From JBHHUI01 sp965248775 (GTDB lineage Bacteria > Chloroflexota > Anaerolineae > Anaerolineales > JBHHUI01): a stretch of DNA of 64,000 nucleotides. This document shows, in pieces, positions 18,443 through 27,103 of the stretch; position 1 is the first letter of the stretch, and every line of letters starts with the position of its first letter. The stretch lies in NCBI GenBank assembly GCA_965248775.1, contig OZ252150.1, positions 5,766,001 to 5,830,000 of the forward strand, written 5' to 3'. The notes beneath the pieces are model-generated. The model was not told the DNA's origin. It saw only the letters and a program-made list of their open reading frames with translations, and did no database searches. Both the position numbers and the translations under genes were made by a program.

Positions 18443-19771
18443 GGAATGAGAATTAAATAACTTGTGCAAATGGGAGAGCGCGGTAATTCCATTGGGGCAA
18501 GAAATCATCAAAGATAATGCGCATGTTGTCCCTGAAATCTGTGGCTACTTTACGACCGGTTTCGTAGACCTGGTCAATAACATGGACAAAAGCTTTCAGT
18601 CCGGTCTTGGTGCTGGTTTTTTCCATCAGTTCTTTGACGAGTTTGCGGCTGGTGAAGATCACGCCTTGGCAAGCGCGGGTAACATGCGGGAAGAAACGGT
18701 GTTCGCTGGGGTTGTATTTCGAGCAATAGGGTGGATAGTGAGCAATGCGAATTTCGACCCCGATTTCATCGGCCAGTGCTTGCAAGTCTTGCTTGAAGAT
18801 GTAGTAGCGGGAACTGTTACTCCCGCCGCCATCGCAAAGCACGAGAATAGAAGTGGCGTTGGGATAGTGGTAGTGGCCGTATGTGTACCACCAATGGCGA
18901 AAGCTATCGCAAGCGAATTCACTGGTATCATGACTGCCGCCGAGTTGGATGTAGCCGACATTGAGACGCAAGTCGTAGAGACTGTGAGGAATGCTGACCC
19001 CAGCAGCATAGCTGTTGAAATCATGGTCATAAGTTTGCAGTTCTTCCAGGGTGTACAAATGTCCGTCTCGGTAGAAATTGCCCAGATATTCCTTTTTCTT
19101 GCTGTCCATGCTGACAATGGGATTGCCCGCCGCTTCGAATTCGGTCTTGAGCCGCGTGATGTTCTCAAATTGCTCGTTGCGGTTTTCAATCTCGGCCTTC
19201 AAACCGAGTTTCTTTTGCGCTTTTCGGCGGCGATAGTTGTGCTTCTGCAGCAACTTGCGCACCACATATTTGCTGACCACGATGTCGTGCTCGGCCCGCA
19301 ACGCCGCAACAATCTCGCCCGGGGTCAGGTTCGTCCAGCGCACCCTCTCGTCCATCGGGTCACCGGCTGTGTGCTCGCGCAACACTGCCAGGAACTTCTC
19401 AGCAAGTTGCGCCCCCCATGTGACGTAGTACGGTTTGCGTCCGCCGCCTGGCTTCCGAATGCGCTGCTCCACTTCGCCCTTGGGCAAGCCACTGACTTCG
19501 CGGGCGCCTTTGCTCACCGTGTTGCGACTGCACCCCAACACCCGCGCAATGTAACTCCGTCCGCCGTGTCCAAATCTCAAGGCTTCGAAACCAGCAAAGC
19601 GACGCCCATCTTTCTCGTTCAAGCTGTTGTAAAAGCGGCGCATCATTTCTTCATGTTCGGGCGCATAGGGTTTCATCATGGCCTGCTGGCTAGTGTTCTG
19701 ATGAAGCCAAGAGAATATCACTGCTTGCATCCGTTGTGAACCAACTGCCCAAATTATTTAATTCTCGTTCC
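18443..19771 (-). mobile_element. ISAzo13-family insertion sequence (1,329 bp)
   Basis: Imperfect terminal repeats of about 26 bp: GGAATGAGAATTAAATAAC… at 18443 and its relative GGAACGAGAATTAAATAAT… read inward from 19771. No target duplication is visible. On the left it abuts a broken IS4 copy, on the right the truncated 3' end of a membrane-protein gene, so an adjacent deletion probably followed insertion. Confidence 0.85.
18453..19730 (-). CDS. ISAzo13-family transposase
   Basis: 425 residues, intact. An N-terminal helix-turn-helix region (GGRSYIARVLGCSRNTVSKG) is followed by RKPGGGRKPYY and a DDE domain with NPIVSMDSKKKEYLG, LVLCDGGGSN and YNPSEHRFFPHV. These are the marks of ISAzo13 (Rhodopirellula-type) transposases. 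ATG 19682 (MMKPYAPEHEEMM) may be the true start, because the first residues lie close to the inverted repeat. The open frame of equal length on the opposite strand is a shadow. Confidence 0.9.
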   Translation of the reverse strand: MQAVIFSWLHQNTSQQAMMKPYAPEHEEMMRRFYNSLNEKDGRRFAGFEALRFGHGGRSYIARVLGCSRNTVSKGAREVSGLPKGEVEQRIRKPGGGRKPYYVTWGAQLAEKFLAVLREHTAGDPMDERVRWTNLTPGEIVAALRAEHDIVVSKYVVRKLLQKHNYRRRKAQKKLGLKAEIENRNEQFENITRLKTEFEAAGNPIVSMDSKKKEYLGNFYRDGHLYTLEELQTYDHDFNSYAAGVSIPHSLYDLRLNVGYIQLGGSHDTSEFACDSFRHWWYTYGHYHYPNATSILVLCDGGGSNSSRYYIFKQDLQALADEIGVEIRIAHYPPYCSKYNPSEHRFFPHVTRACQGVIFTSRKLVKELMEKTSTKTGLKAFVHVIDQVYETGRKVATDFRDNMRIIFDDFLPQWNYRALPFAQVI

Positions 19772-20560
19772 ATAAGGGAAGAAGACTGCAAACAGATGTA
19801 AGCCGATTGCAATCGGGAAGAGAAGCGTGAGCGGCAAATGTAGAAGTCGCCAACCGCCTAATTGCCACTTGATCTTCCTCTGAAGTTTATAGCGTTCAAG
19901 GAGCTCCGCGCGTTCCTGACCGAGCTGCACAAGTTCTTCTGCGCGGGCCTGCTCATCTTCGACAAGCTGCGCTATCAGCGCTTCCCACTCAAATTTATTT
20001 CCTGCCTGCAAGTCAAGGATTTCAAGGACGCTGTTTTTGAACGCTCGTGATCGGCCAGCGCTTAATGTTTCAAGTTCAAGCTCATTGTCCGCCAGATTTT
20101 CTTGTGTGTCAGCCAGACTCAAATTACCAACTAGTTCAGGAACTTTCCGAGCTACGGTTTGGTAACGCCAGCGACCATAGATGCCGCCTAGCACGAGAAA
20201 TATCAAAACGACAAATGATACGGAACCCCACGACAGTTTGAGATTCCAGCCTGAATGAAAGCCGGCCAAGACCAATGCTGAAATTCCAACGGTCATATGC
20301 AACCAGAGCCAATCCTGCATACGACCGGGAACGATGCGCAGCAACTCCTGGAACCAGCGTTTGCGCAGCGGATATGCAATTGCTACAACTGAGGCGACAA
20401 GGGCCAGGATGCCCAGCACATAACCCCAAAACGTGTAGCCACGCGCCGGTTGTCCGGATTGTAGATAAAATAGGCTTGCTGTGGCAATGGCCGCCGAAAA
20501 CACAACGATGGCAGCGATCCAGCGCCAACTGAAGGAACGACTAGGCCAGACGTTTCTCAT
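19754..20560 (-). CDS. Ferric-reductase-like haem-b membrane protein, 3' end replaced by IS
   Basis: 268 residues. N-terminal helix WIAAIVVFSAAIATASLFYL, then GYVLGILALVASVVAIAY, a helix with HMTVGISALVLAGFH, another helix VSFVVLIFLVLGGIYG, a long charged coiled-coil segment (about 150-235) and a last helix with HLPLTLLFPIAIGLH. The two His pairs, each spaced H-x13-H, match the bis-haem ligation pattern of ferric reductase/NOX-type membrane domains, so transmembrane electron transfer is inferred. The last five residues GTRIK and the stop come from the ISAzo13 inverted repeat; the native C-terminus is lost. It overlaps the Fe-S gene by 20 bp (translational coupling) and is the third gene of the operon. 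Confidence 0.72.
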   Translation of the reverse strand: MRNVWPSRSFSWRWIAAIVVFSAAIATASLFYLQSGQPARGYTFWGYVLGILALVASVVAIAYPLRKRWFQELLRIVPGRMQDWLWLHMTVGISALVLAGFHSGWNLKLSWGSVSFVVLIFLVLGGIYGRWRYQTVARKVPELVGNLSLADTQENLADNELELETLSAGRSRAFKNSVLEILDLQAGNKFEWEALIAQLVEDEQARAEELVQLGQERAELLERYKLQRKIKWQLGGWRLLHLPLTLLFPIAIGLHLFAVFFPYGTRIK

Positions 20561-22346
20561 CTTTCCTCATGCGTTGCATTTCCAAGCCGATGAGGGTTTG
20601 TGGGTCGGCAAAGAAGTCTGTTGGGTCTATTCGCAAAGCCGCCCCAACAGGACACGCGCGGACGCACGCGGGGCCGTCTGAATAGCCGGCACACAAATCA
20701 CATTTAACGGCAACGCGTTGACCGCTATCGGTAATGTCTGCTGGAGTGGGAACCTCCCCACGTTGGAACATTGGGAACAGGCGCACCAGCCAGTTGTCAT
20801 CCTGAGAGTTCTTTTGGTTTTCGGGGCTTAGATCGGCCATCAGAATGTTGTCGTAAGGACAGCGTTCGGCGCACGCACCACAACCGATGCAATTGTCCGT
20901 GATACGAATCTGACCATCCGGCTCGCGTTGAATGCCATTGACGCTGCACATGAGGCAGAGTGGATTCTCACAATGCTGACACGCCGTTGGGAATAATAGA
21001 TTTCCAAGTGTCATTCCACGACGTTCGAGGCGCGTATGTCCGTGTCGCCGGGCGCAGGCGTCCACACAATTGTTGCAGTCAACGCAGATGCTCGAATTAA
21101 TGACGAGGATTTCGTGACCCTGGATGATGCCCTGTTCTCCGAGTTTGTCGAGTGCTTGCGTGCCGCCCTCTTCACGGAATTCCCCCTGACTGACTTCTAG
21201 GGCAGCCTTGCCGGCTGCTCGCAAAATTTTGTAGTAATCTACGGGCTGCTTGATTCGTAATGTGTCGAACACTTCCGGCGAAAGTTCGACAAGTTCCGTA
21301 CGCGTTTCTGTTGTGGCGGTATAACTTGAATCAAGATCGAGCAATAAAGAATAGCCACCTATTTCATCACCCCGACGCGAGTACACTAGCACTCGCTCCC
21401 GATCTCCAACGGAATGGGTGATGCGCACGAAACCTGCTCGTACATGGTACAAACGCTTAGCCAGCGTACCTTCGCGCAGGATAATCTCACCTGCAGGGGC
21501 AACACGAACTTGGGCTGCCTCTACAAGGGCCTCAACGGTCTCTTCAGAAACGTCTTTGAAGAGAACTGTCTCGGCTATGAAGTTCTTGATCGAAATCTGT
21601 GTATAGATTTCGGACAGTGCTTGTTGAAATGGGGGTGCCTCGGCCATCAGCCGATAGACTGTATATTTTGGTATTTGTACGACGATTAGATCAGAGATTG
21701 CTGATACTGTGGCCGATGCAGGTGCATTGGCAAGGAGTGAGAGTTCGCCTGCGAATGCGCCTGCCTGCAATTTAATGAGTCGCGTGCGTGCCTCGTCGCT
21801 TGTACGCAAAGATACTTCAGCTTCTCCGGACAGGATGATAAACAAGAATTCGTTGTATTTGCCCTCTTCAAGCAGATATTCGCCGGGGAGCAGTTGTCGC
21901 AAACCCCCCGCTGGAAGTAAACGCCGCAGCGCGTCTATCTCGACGCCGCGCAAAATCGGAATCTCTGTCAGATGTTTGGCAAGAGAATGCACCGTCCAAC
22001 TTGAGACTACAGAATAGTCCGGGCCGACCTGCATCATCATCGGTTGGTCGGGAAGTTCGCGTTCGACCTTGAGTTTGTTCCACAACACCATATTGGCACG
22101 GCTGAGCTGTGCGGGGCATACCGGCACACAAGCTTGGCATTGCGTGCAAGCCAGGACAAACTGCTGGACGTTGGCGGCCTGTATGACGGGTTGGGTCACG
22201 GCAAGATTAAGTTCCGCAATCGTGACCTGAGACGATTCGTCTAGTGGACAAGCCTGCATACAATCATGGCATCCAATGCAAGCATCCAACTCCTGCATTA
22301 CTTGAAGTTCGAGTTGCTGCAGAAAGTCAAGCGTGTCAGTGGTCAT
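20541..22346 (-). CDS. Fe-S protein with six [4Fe-4S]-type motifs and two cyclic-nucleotide-binding domains
   Basis: 601 residues, soluble. Two N-terminal ferredoxin-type motifs (CIGCHDCMQACP about residue 23; CTQCQACVPVCP about 67). Two CAP_ED/cNMP domains follow (about 130-245 and 255-380; LLPGEYLLEEGKYNEFLFII, GEIILREGTLAKRLYHV). The C-terminal block resembles the four-cluster subunits of DMSO-reductase-type enzymes: CVDCNNCVDAC, CQHCENPLCLMC, CIGCGACAERCP and CDLC…CVRACP. No HTH is visible, so the cNMP domains are more likely to gate the electron wire than to bind DNA. The start codon overlaps the stop of the FHA gene (ATGA) and the 3' end overlaps the membrane gene. This supports one operon and physical interaction. 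Confidence 0.85.
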   Translation of the reverse strand: MTTDTLDFLQQLELQVMQELDACIGCHDCMQACPLDESSQVTIAELNLAVTQPVIQAANVQQFVLACTQCQACVPVCPAQLSRANMVLWNKLKVERELPDQPMMMQVGPDYSVVSSWTVHSLAKHLTEIPILRGVEIDALRRLLPAGGLRQLLPGEYLLEEGKYNEFLFIILSGEAEVSLRTSDEARTRLIKLQAGAFAGELSLLANAPASATVSAISDLIVVQIPKYTVYRLMAEAPPFQQALSEIYTQISIKNFIAETVLFKDVSEETVEALVEAAQVRVAPAGEIILREGTLAKRLYHVRAGFVRITHSVGDRERVLVYSRRGDEIGGYSLLLDLDSSYTATTETRTELVELSPEVFDTLRIKQPVDYYKILRAAGKAALEVSQGEFREEGGTQALDKLGEQGIIQGHEILVINSSICVDCNNCVDACARRHGHTRLERRGMTLGNLLFPTACQHCENPLCLMCSVNGIQREPDGQIRITDNCIGCGACAERCPYDNILMADLSPENQKNSQDDNWLVRLFPMFQRGEVPTPADITDSGQRVAVKCDLCAGYSDGPACVRACPVGAALRIDPTDFFADPQTLIGLEMQRMRKDEKRLA

Positions 22347-22567
22347 CTCGGCAAAGCCGTTGTCACGTCATCGTCTTCATCACCCAAAAGGGCGTCCAGC
22401 CCGGTTCTCGCCATAAGTTCAGTTGGGTCTGCTTGTTCAGCTTCAACTGGAAGACCGATCATGTCGTAGCGCAGCACAATATTGCTACTGAGCCGGAAGG
22501 TATCGCCGGGTGATAGTAGTTGTGGCTCGGTAATGCGCTCCTCGTCGACAAAGACGCCATTTCTGCT
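22343..22567 (-). pseudogene. 3' end of the FAD/FHA oxidoreductase gene, cut off by an IS
   Basis: Encodes SRNGVFVDEERITEPQLLSP, then GDTFRLSSNIVLRYDMIG and an acidic tail, ending at 22343. This is the second half of an FHA domain (S-x-N-G). Joining it to the upstream part at the 4-bp target duplication restores DLD-SRNGVFV in frame with no base lost. The IS therefore splits one gene that would encode 818 residues. Confidence 0.85.
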
Positions 22568-22571
22568 ATCT

Positions 22572-24108
22572 AGTTTCCGGTGCAAAACGCACCACCTAAT
22601 CAGAAATCGGCAAGGGCGAACTTCTTGCTGGGAGTGAACCTTGACAATTGCATAGTTACGTGGCCTTGGCCGCCAGCTTGGTACCGATGGTATTGAGATT
22701 GGCCGCCAGGATGGCCAGCCCGACCCAACGGTGGAAGCCTGCTTCGCCACGATTGCGGCAACGGTCGAGTCGATAGCGGCGTTTCAAGACACTTATCCGA
22801 CCTTCGACGCCGGCGTGGTAACGCCGGCCACGGCGGAACCAGAGTTGCTTTTCATGGGCCCGACGTTGTTTGGATTTGTGCCCGGGCTTGGGCAAGATGA
22901 CGCGCGCGACACCTAATGCGCGAGCATAAGCTTCGTTGCCGGGCGAGTAGAGTCCGCGATCGCCGCTGACCTGTTCCGGTGCGCAGCCAAACTGCTGCGT
23001 GTGCTGGTCGAGGGCAGGTTGCCACTGATTGACATCGTTCGGATTGCCAGCGAGGACGCGCCAGTTGCTTAGCAAGCCGCCGTCGACTTCATCGAGCCAG
23101 ACCTTGCGCCCGAACTCGGTGGGCTTGCGGACCTTGTTCCTGCGGATGATGGCGGTATGCGGTTCAAAGAGACTTACGAGCTTCTCACTCGCCGGGACAC
23201 TCTCGCCGGCGAAGACCCGCCGCTCACATTGACTGATGACCTGCTCGACACGCGGGGTGAAGGTCTCGAGGGTCGCGGTCAAGCGCTGCGCTGCGCGATC
23301 TTTCTGTGTCTGCAGCTGCTCCAGAACGATTTTCGCCTGCTGCACACTCTGGCGGGCGACCTGCAGCAGCTTGCGGTACGTGGTCGTCAGCTGCGCTTTA
23401 GCTGTCTCGGAGCGCCTGCGGGCCTGATTGGCCACCTGGCGAGCATACTTGCGGGCACTGCGGGAGCGGTTGCGGAACGTCTCTTGCGTCAGTTCGCCCG
23501 TCTCAGCGTGCGCCCAAGCACACGCACACCATCAGCCAGCAGGCCGTTGTCAGTGGGGTAGCGGATGTTGGTCTCGACAACCGTTCCATCTGTGCGCAGC
23601 TTGCGGCCACGGGTGATCTTTAGCCTGCTGGCCAGCTGCAACACGTGGGCGTTCAGGGAGATAAGTGTTTCAGGTTGGAGCAGGTTCGCCCAGCGCAGGA
23701 GCGTCTTCTCGTCCGGCACGCGCTCGAAGTACACGCGGCAGAAGTGGCGCAGTACCAGACTGTCCCTGACATGTTTCTCTGTTTCCGCGTAGCTCCAGCC
23801 GTACAAATGCTTTACGACTAACACCCTGAGCACGACTTCCACCGGCGTGGAGTTGCGGCCCGTCTGTAGTGTTTTCGGATAGCGTCGCGCAAAGTCACCG
23901 CGCACTCGCTGGTAGAGCTCGTCGTCATCCAGCAATACGTCGATATGCGCCAACACCGGGTCCATCTCACTCGTCAATGCCAGAATGTCCAGGAAGAACT
24001 TGTCGATTTCGTGGCGGTCACGTAACATTGCAGCGGCCCTTTCTGTGGAAAATGCGGGTTTGATCATTCGCATCTTCTCACAGGAGGGCCACTTTCGCAC
24101 CGGAAACT
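22572..24108 (-). mobile_element. ISNCY/IS5-like insertion sequence, copy 2 (1,537 bp)
   Basis: Ends AGTTTCCGGTGC (22572) and GCACCGGAAACT (24108), with 4-bp target duplication ATCT (22568-22571 and 24109-24112). It interrupts the third FHA domain of the oxidoreductase gene. Same family as 7086-8655 but clearly diverged. Confidence 0.9.
22656..24100 (-). pseudogene. DUF772-type transposase, frameshifted in the middle
   Basis: The first frame (24100-23489) carries MDPVLAHIDVLLDDDELYQR… to GVRVLGRTLRR. The second (23435-22656) carries MANQARRRSETAKAQLTTTY… to GLAILAANLNTIGTKL. The join lies at about 23440-23500 and is one frame off relative to copy 1. Probably inactive unless the shift is a sequencing error or is programmed. 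Confidence 0.8.
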
Positions 24109-26340
24109 ATCTAGGTCAGTCAACAGGCATTTCGTGCCTTTGGGCTCCAACTTACAGTGTTCGCGGGAAACAGCTTGCGTAGCGATAGTGATATCCACCT
24201 TTTGGCTGCGTCCTACAACCGCCGGGCCTTTGAGTGCATAACTGATTCCGAGATTTGGCCCACGCGTCACAGAAACCGCTGCCTGCAACACGATTTCTTG
24301 TGTGGGCAAATCAACTCCGAGAGTCACCGTGTCTTCGGACATATCATCGTCCGGCCAATGGAAACGAAAAGAGAGATCCGCAAACTCGATCAAGTCTCCG
24401 TGACGCAAGCGGTTTGGCAGCGCTACGATGAAACTGTTCACCCGCGTACCTGATAGGCTGCCGAGATCGAGCAGGTAGAGGCCGTCAGGCCGACGCTCCA
24501 GTTGGGCATGTCGAAGTGAGACGTGTTTGCTGGGAAGAACAATATCGTTATCGTCGCCACGACCAATGCTGAACCAGGGCGCCTCTCCGATTACAATTTT
24601 GTCATCAGGGCCCTCCAGCCAGCCAATTGAAATTTCATCCTGCTCTTTTGGTAAGCTGACAGCGATTGGTGCCGTTATGATTTGAAACAACAAACGTGCG
24701 CTGCCAATCTCGATAACATCACCGGCTTGCAGTCTGCGAGGCCAATCTACGCGGTCATTATTAAGGAATGTGCCATTGAGGCTGCTGAGATCACTCAGGA
24801 AGTATTCATTTCCCTGGCGTGCAATCTGGGCATGTCGTTTCGACACAGCCGGATCGCTGACCATGATGTCATTGGCCTTTGCACGTCCGATGTTGAGGGC
24901 TGACGCGTCGAGAAAAACTTTCGAATCTTCATACATCAGCCAAGCTGTTTGCTTTACATTTGCTTCCGTAGTTGAAGTTTGATCTTCAATTTGAACAATT
25001 GGCGCACCGAGCAAATCGCGGATGGAGGGCAAGCCGACATTCGGAGTAATCAGAGCTGAAGTTGTTTCAGGTGCTGTCAGACCACGGCGTGATTTGATCC
25101 AGGCAGCCAGATCGAAGTCTGAATCAAAGAGTCGGTCTTTTATTGAGCCAATATATTCGTTGTCGTCAATGAGCGACTTAAGCAAATAACCATCGCTCCT
25201 GTCGCCGAGTAAAAGTGCTCCAAGTAGGTGGCCATCGCGGATGGCAGCCTGTTTGTAAACGAACTCGCCTCGCGGCTGATAGATGACTGACTCAAATTCT
25301 CCTTCGCGCGGAGCCGGTTGGCCGACCAACCCAAAATCCAGGTCCCAGAGGCGGGTAGCCATATACAGCTCACCGGGCTGATAACGTGCCTGGGCGCGTA
25401 CCATATTCGCGCCTGCAGTACGACCCTGCAATCTGGCTGGGAGCCAGAGCTGCGTCGGATTTTGTGGTTCATTGGTCTTAGGGTCCGTCACCTGGACAAT
25501 GTCGCCCGCTGCATAGATGTTGGGTATGTTCGTATGCATGCGTTCATCGACGACAATGCCGCGTCCCAATTCAAGGCCCGATCCTTCTAGGAACTCCACA
25601 TTCGGGGTCACTCCAATGGCATAACCGACCGCTGATGCTCCGAATGTGCGGCCATCCTTTAAAACGACCTCGCTGACGTGATCTTGATCCCCGCGGATCT
25701 CGGCGACTTCGGCATTTGTATGCACCTGCACACCGGCGCTGCGCATCCGGCTGATTATAAGATCAGAAGCGACATTATCAAGGAAAGCTGGCCAGAATCG
25801 CTCTCCCCGAATCAGGAACTCGACTTCGATGTCGTTGGCGTGTAGGCCTTGCGCAAGTTCCAATCCGAGAATACCGCCACCGACAACGACCGCACGCCCG
25901 CTTTTGAGGGCGTAGTCGAGCACAAGGCGGGTGTCCTGCAGCGTTCGGAAACCCATGACGCCCATCAGATCAACGCCCGGCAACGAGTCGGATGGCATAC
26001 GTGGGCGCGCACCCGCTGCGATGAGCAGCGCATCGAACTTAAGGCTGCTGCCATCACCAAGTTGAATTTGGCTTGCTTCAGGTTCAACCCTCTTCACACG
26101 CGCAGCGCGGCGTTCGAAGTTTTGTTCTGCGAAAACATAGGGAGGAACAGCCCACAGTTCGCGGTCTGTGAGTGCACCGATGAGATGATTTGTTAACGCA
26201 GGGCGGTAGTAAAAAGGGTTTGGATCGTCAGAAACAACGACAATATTGGCAGCTGCATCAGCATGCCGGATAGCCTGGGCTCCCGCCATGCCTGCTCCTC
26301 CGTCGCCGATGATTACGTAGTGTCTGCCGGTATCAACCAA
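24064..26340 (-). CDS. NAD(P)H:FAD oxidoreductase with three FHA domains, interrupted by IS
   Basis: Residues about 1-300 form a pyridine-nucleotide-disulfide oxidoreductase domain (NirB/rubredoxin-reductase type): N-terminal dinucleotide motif YVIIGDGGAGMAG, second motif AVVVGGGILGLELAQG and the FAD-closing NIYAAGDIVQV. After a linker come FHA1 (about 490-555: IGRAKANDIMVSDPAVSKRHA…LSSLNGTFL), FHA2 (about 590-665: IGRGDDNDIVLPSKHVSLRHA…GSLSGTRV) and the first half of FHA3 (VGRS…VSREHCKL…DLD). FHA domains bind phosphothreonine. The last 14 residues of this frame are IS sequence; the real end lies at 22343-22567. It is the first gene of the operon with the Fe-S and haem-b genes. Two Hanks kinases in the window could supply the phosphorylated partner, but that link is inference. 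Confidence 0.85.
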   Translation of the reverse strand: MVDTGRHYVIIGDGGAGMAGAQAIRHADAAANIVVVSDDPNPFYYRPALTNHLIGALTDRELWAVPPYVFAEQNFERRAARVKRVEPEASQIQLGDGSSLKFDALLIAAGARPRMPSDSLPGVDLMGVMGFRTLQDTRLVLDYALKSGRAVVVGGGILGLELAQGLHANDIEVEFLIRGERFWPAFLDNVASDLIISRMRSAGVQVHTNAEVAEIRGDQDHVSEVVLKDGRTFGASAVGYAIGVTPNVEFLEGSGLELGRGIVVDERMHTNIPNIYAAGDIVQVTDPKTNEPQNPTQLWLPARLQGRTAGANMVRAQARYQPGELYMATRLWDLDFGLVGQPAPREGEFESVIYQPRGEFVYKQAAIRDGHLLGALLLGDRSDGYLLKSLIDDNEYIGSIKDRLFDSDFDLAAWIKSRRGLTAPETTSALITPNVGLPSIRDLLGAPIVQIEDQTSTTEANVKQTAWLMYEDSKVFLDASALNIGRAKANDIMVSDPAVSKRHAQIARQGNEYFLSDLSSLNGTFLNNDRVDWPRRLQAGDVIEIGSARLLFQIITAPIAVSLPKEQDEISIGWLEGPDDKIVIGEAPWFSIGRGDDNDIVLPSKHVSLRHAQLERRPDGLYLLDLGSLSGTRVNSFIVALPNRLRHGDLIEFADLSFRFHWPDDDMSEDTVTLGVDLPTQEIVLQAAVSVTRGPNLGISYALKGPAVVGRSQKVDITIATQAVSREHCKLEPKGTKCLLTDLDSFRCESGPPVRRCE

Positions 26341-26721
26341 GGTATGTATTGAATTATCTTTAATCTGAATCTGAGACGATTGTGACTCGGTAATTTTACT
26401 TGGGGGGGGACGAAAGGCAAGCTATTTCGGTTTCAATCTCAATCCCCTACAGCAGTCAGCGAAGCGCGCCGGGTCGTTGTAATTGCCCAGCCTGTAAAAG
26501 GAGATCTAAGCCGACACGTGCGGAACATTCGTGAAAATTTTACTTCCCGCTTGCCTGCGGCGGCCTTCGCGTCGTAAAACGACACAGTCTGTTATAGGAT
26601 GCACGATTGGAAAATCGTGATACTCTCTCTTGTCACCGGGAGTGCCTAATTGAGTGGGCATGCAAAGTGCAATAGATGGGCGGGATATTTGGGGAAGCGG
26701 CGCTTGTGAAGCTAGCGATGT

Positions 26722-27045
26722 TTATAGGCGAAGACAAACAACTTGACCCACTCGGGCACAGTGCCGTGCACACTGCATCGGAATACTGGGCGAAGGACAA
26801 AAGCGGGTCTTGCAACTAAACGGCACGATGCGCTCATCGCCGCATCCCGGACACACGTAGCGCGCGTAGCCGGATTGGGGGTTGCGGCAGCCGATCATCT
26901 TTTGGATGGTTTTGCGGACGTAGGCGCGTTGATCGGCGGGGATATCTTCTTCGTGGGGATCAAGCCAGCGGTGCCAATGGTCGATGAATATTTGCCGGAA
27001 GCGGTCACTGCCGTAAGAGGTTTGTGGGTGGAAAAGCATGATCAC
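26722..27045 (-). pseudogene. N-terminal fragment of an IS91-type transposase
   Basis: DHWHRWLDPHEEDIPADQRAY followed by VRKTIQKMIGCRNPQSGYAR, YVCPGCGDERIVPFSCKTRFCPS is the zinc-binding N-terminal domain (CxxC…CxxxFCP) of IS91/Y1-type transposases. The last 20 residues are unrelated and the catalytic domain is missing. The 26341-26721 stretch upstream of it has no gene that I can support, only short hairpins near 26570 and 26601. Confidence 0.7.
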
Positions 27046-27103
27046 CGGGGCTCACACCGTCCAGCTACCGGGGCTGGGCAGTCCGGTATCCAGTAATCCA
27101 GAG

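Noticed and set aside
18462..19739. 425-residue open frame on the plus strand opposite the ISAzo13 transposase
   Set aside because: It is the exact antisense of a well-recognised transposase, of equal length and with no similarity to a known family; a codon-bias shadow.
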